Source of the DNA: Bacteroidales bacterium
GTDB lineage: Bacteria > Bacteroidota > Bacteroidia > Bacteroidales > JAADJA01
Direction: 5' to 3'
Length of the DNA: 64,000 nt
Assembly: GCA_020052415.1 (NCBI GenBank)
Contig: JAGVPB010000066.1
Span: 1 to 64,000, forward strand
Positions 63,558 to 64,000 of this stretch are shown piece by piece; the stretch's first letter is position 1, and every line of letters begins with the position of its first letter. The notes beneath the pieces were generated by a model, which was not told the origin of the DNA, ran no database searches, and saw only the letters and a list, made by a program, of their open reading frames with translations. The position numbers and the translations under genes are program-made.

Positions 63558-63589
63558 AACAATTTAACAATAAAACAATTTAACAATTT
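63558..63589. repeat. 8-nt repeat cluster (AACAATTT)
   Basis: AACAATTT, AACAATAA, AACAATTT and AACAATTT follow one another between the GNAT and C69 genes and run one or two bases into the GNAT stop codon. Confidence 0.6.
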
Positions 63590-64000
63590 ATTTCACCCAC
63601 TCATACATCCTGTAATGATCACCATCCATCCCGATCCTTGAGTAAACTTCCATTGCGTTTATATTTGTTCGAACAACATAAAGCCGCAATCCCATGTATT
63701 TGTCAGAAGCCAGTACTTCAGATTTAATATGACGATACATTGCCTTAAATATTCCTTTATTTCTGAAGCCGGCTTCGACAAACAAGGATTGGATCCACAA
63801 AAAAGTTCCGTCACGCCAATCGCTCCATTCAGGGGTCAGCATCATTGAAGCAACAACTTTGCCGTCAGATTCAGCAACTATGTAAAATCCCTTTCCCGGA
63901 TCAGCAAATACAGCTGAAACTCCTTTAAACAATATTCCGGCATCGAGGCTGAGGGCTTCAGTCTCCGACGCCATTATTTGCTGAAATTCAGCGATCCGGT
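63588..64000 (-). CDS. GNAT N-acetyltransferase, N-terminus cut by window edge
   Basis: The frame is open to the right edge: before ATG 63974 it reads RIAEFQQI, the typical GNAT pre-motif helix, so that ATG is internal and the true start lies outside. The visible 137 residues hold the acetyl-CoA site SLFVEAGFRNKGIFKAMYRHI (R-x-x-G-x/A type), the strand VASMMLTPEWSDW and the late RLYVVRTNINAMEVYSRIGM. Substrate unknown. Confidence 0.87.
   Translation of the reverse strand, partial: RIAEFQQIMASETEALSLDAGILFKGVSAVFADPGKGFYIVAESDGKVVASMMLTPEWSDWRDGTFLWIQSLFVEAGFRNKGIFKAMYRHIKSEVLASDKYMGLRLYVVRTNINAMEVYSRIGMDGDHYRMYEWVK

Noticed and set aside
5672-63589. A CRISPR array in one of the repeat clusters
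   Set aside because: Units are 7-11 nt, directly adjacent without spacers, and no cas genes are present.

Overview
The window is AT-rich bacterial DNA that reads as Bacteroidota (Bacteroidia or a close relative), most likely from an uncultured environmental lineage. Three things point there. Two large exported proteins end in type A sorting domains of the type IX secretion system. Several genes are preceded by the Bacteroidota promoter (TTG, 19-21 nt spacer, TAnnTTTG). The gene order DUF177-rpmF-plsX-fabH and the families present (long PurL, Bacteroidota-type AMP nucleosidase, tandem FtsX/MacB permeases) also fit. No rRNA, tRNA, CRISPR array, phage or intact insertion sequence was found.

Layout. 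1-9.4 kb: the C-terminal half of an FtsX-type permease cut by the window edge, a DUF4143-type AAA ATPase behind a perfect palindrome, a 1076-residue fused iron-sulfur/flavin oxidoreductase, a VapBC-like toxin-antitoxin pair between 19-bp direct repeats, and a secreted sorting-domain protein. 10-20.1 kb: an export operon of the MacA/MacB kind with one membrane fusion protein, one ATPase, three large permeases and a small unknown protein. A four-helix-bundle gene flanked by inverted heptanucleotide repeat clusters interrupts it. 20.1-21.5 kb: a decay zone with a palindromic repeat element, an intact NTF2-like gene, a truncated second copy of it, and an antitoxin next to a broken RelE-type toxin. 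21.7-35.7 kb: a GRAM-like protein, an orphan cyclic-nucleotide-binding histidine kinase, purL, a DUF433/DUF5615 toxin-antitoxin pair coupled to a short-chain dehydrogenase, two tandem acyl-CoA synthetases, holA, AMP nucleosidase and elbB. 35.7-47.4 kb: a giant sorting-domain protein and a divergent GH38 alpha-mannosidase-like enzyme, then Nudix, metG, LD-carboxypeptidase and yraN. 47.3-64 kb: a universal stress protein, an HsdR-N domain protein, the DUF177-rpmF-plsX-fabH operon, a tRNA-dihydrouridine synthase, phosphate transport (PiT plus DUF47), NhaD, a YfcC-type carrier, a phosphoesterase, two exported peptidases (M14 and C69) and a GNAT acetyltransferase cut by the right edge.

The genes are mostly housekeeping (purine synthesis and salvage, lipid synthesis and activation, tRNA modification and charging, DNA replication) mixed with envelope export, peptide and glycan breakdown, and ion transport. 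The most unusual signal lies between the genes. At least ten intergenic sites hold short-period degenerate tandem repeats with 7-, 8-, 9- or 11-nt units. The unit differs from site to site, and in two cases the same unit occurs as an inverted pair of clusters. One of these pairs encloses the four-helix-bundle gene inside the export operon, which makes that locus the best candidate here for an undescribed element.
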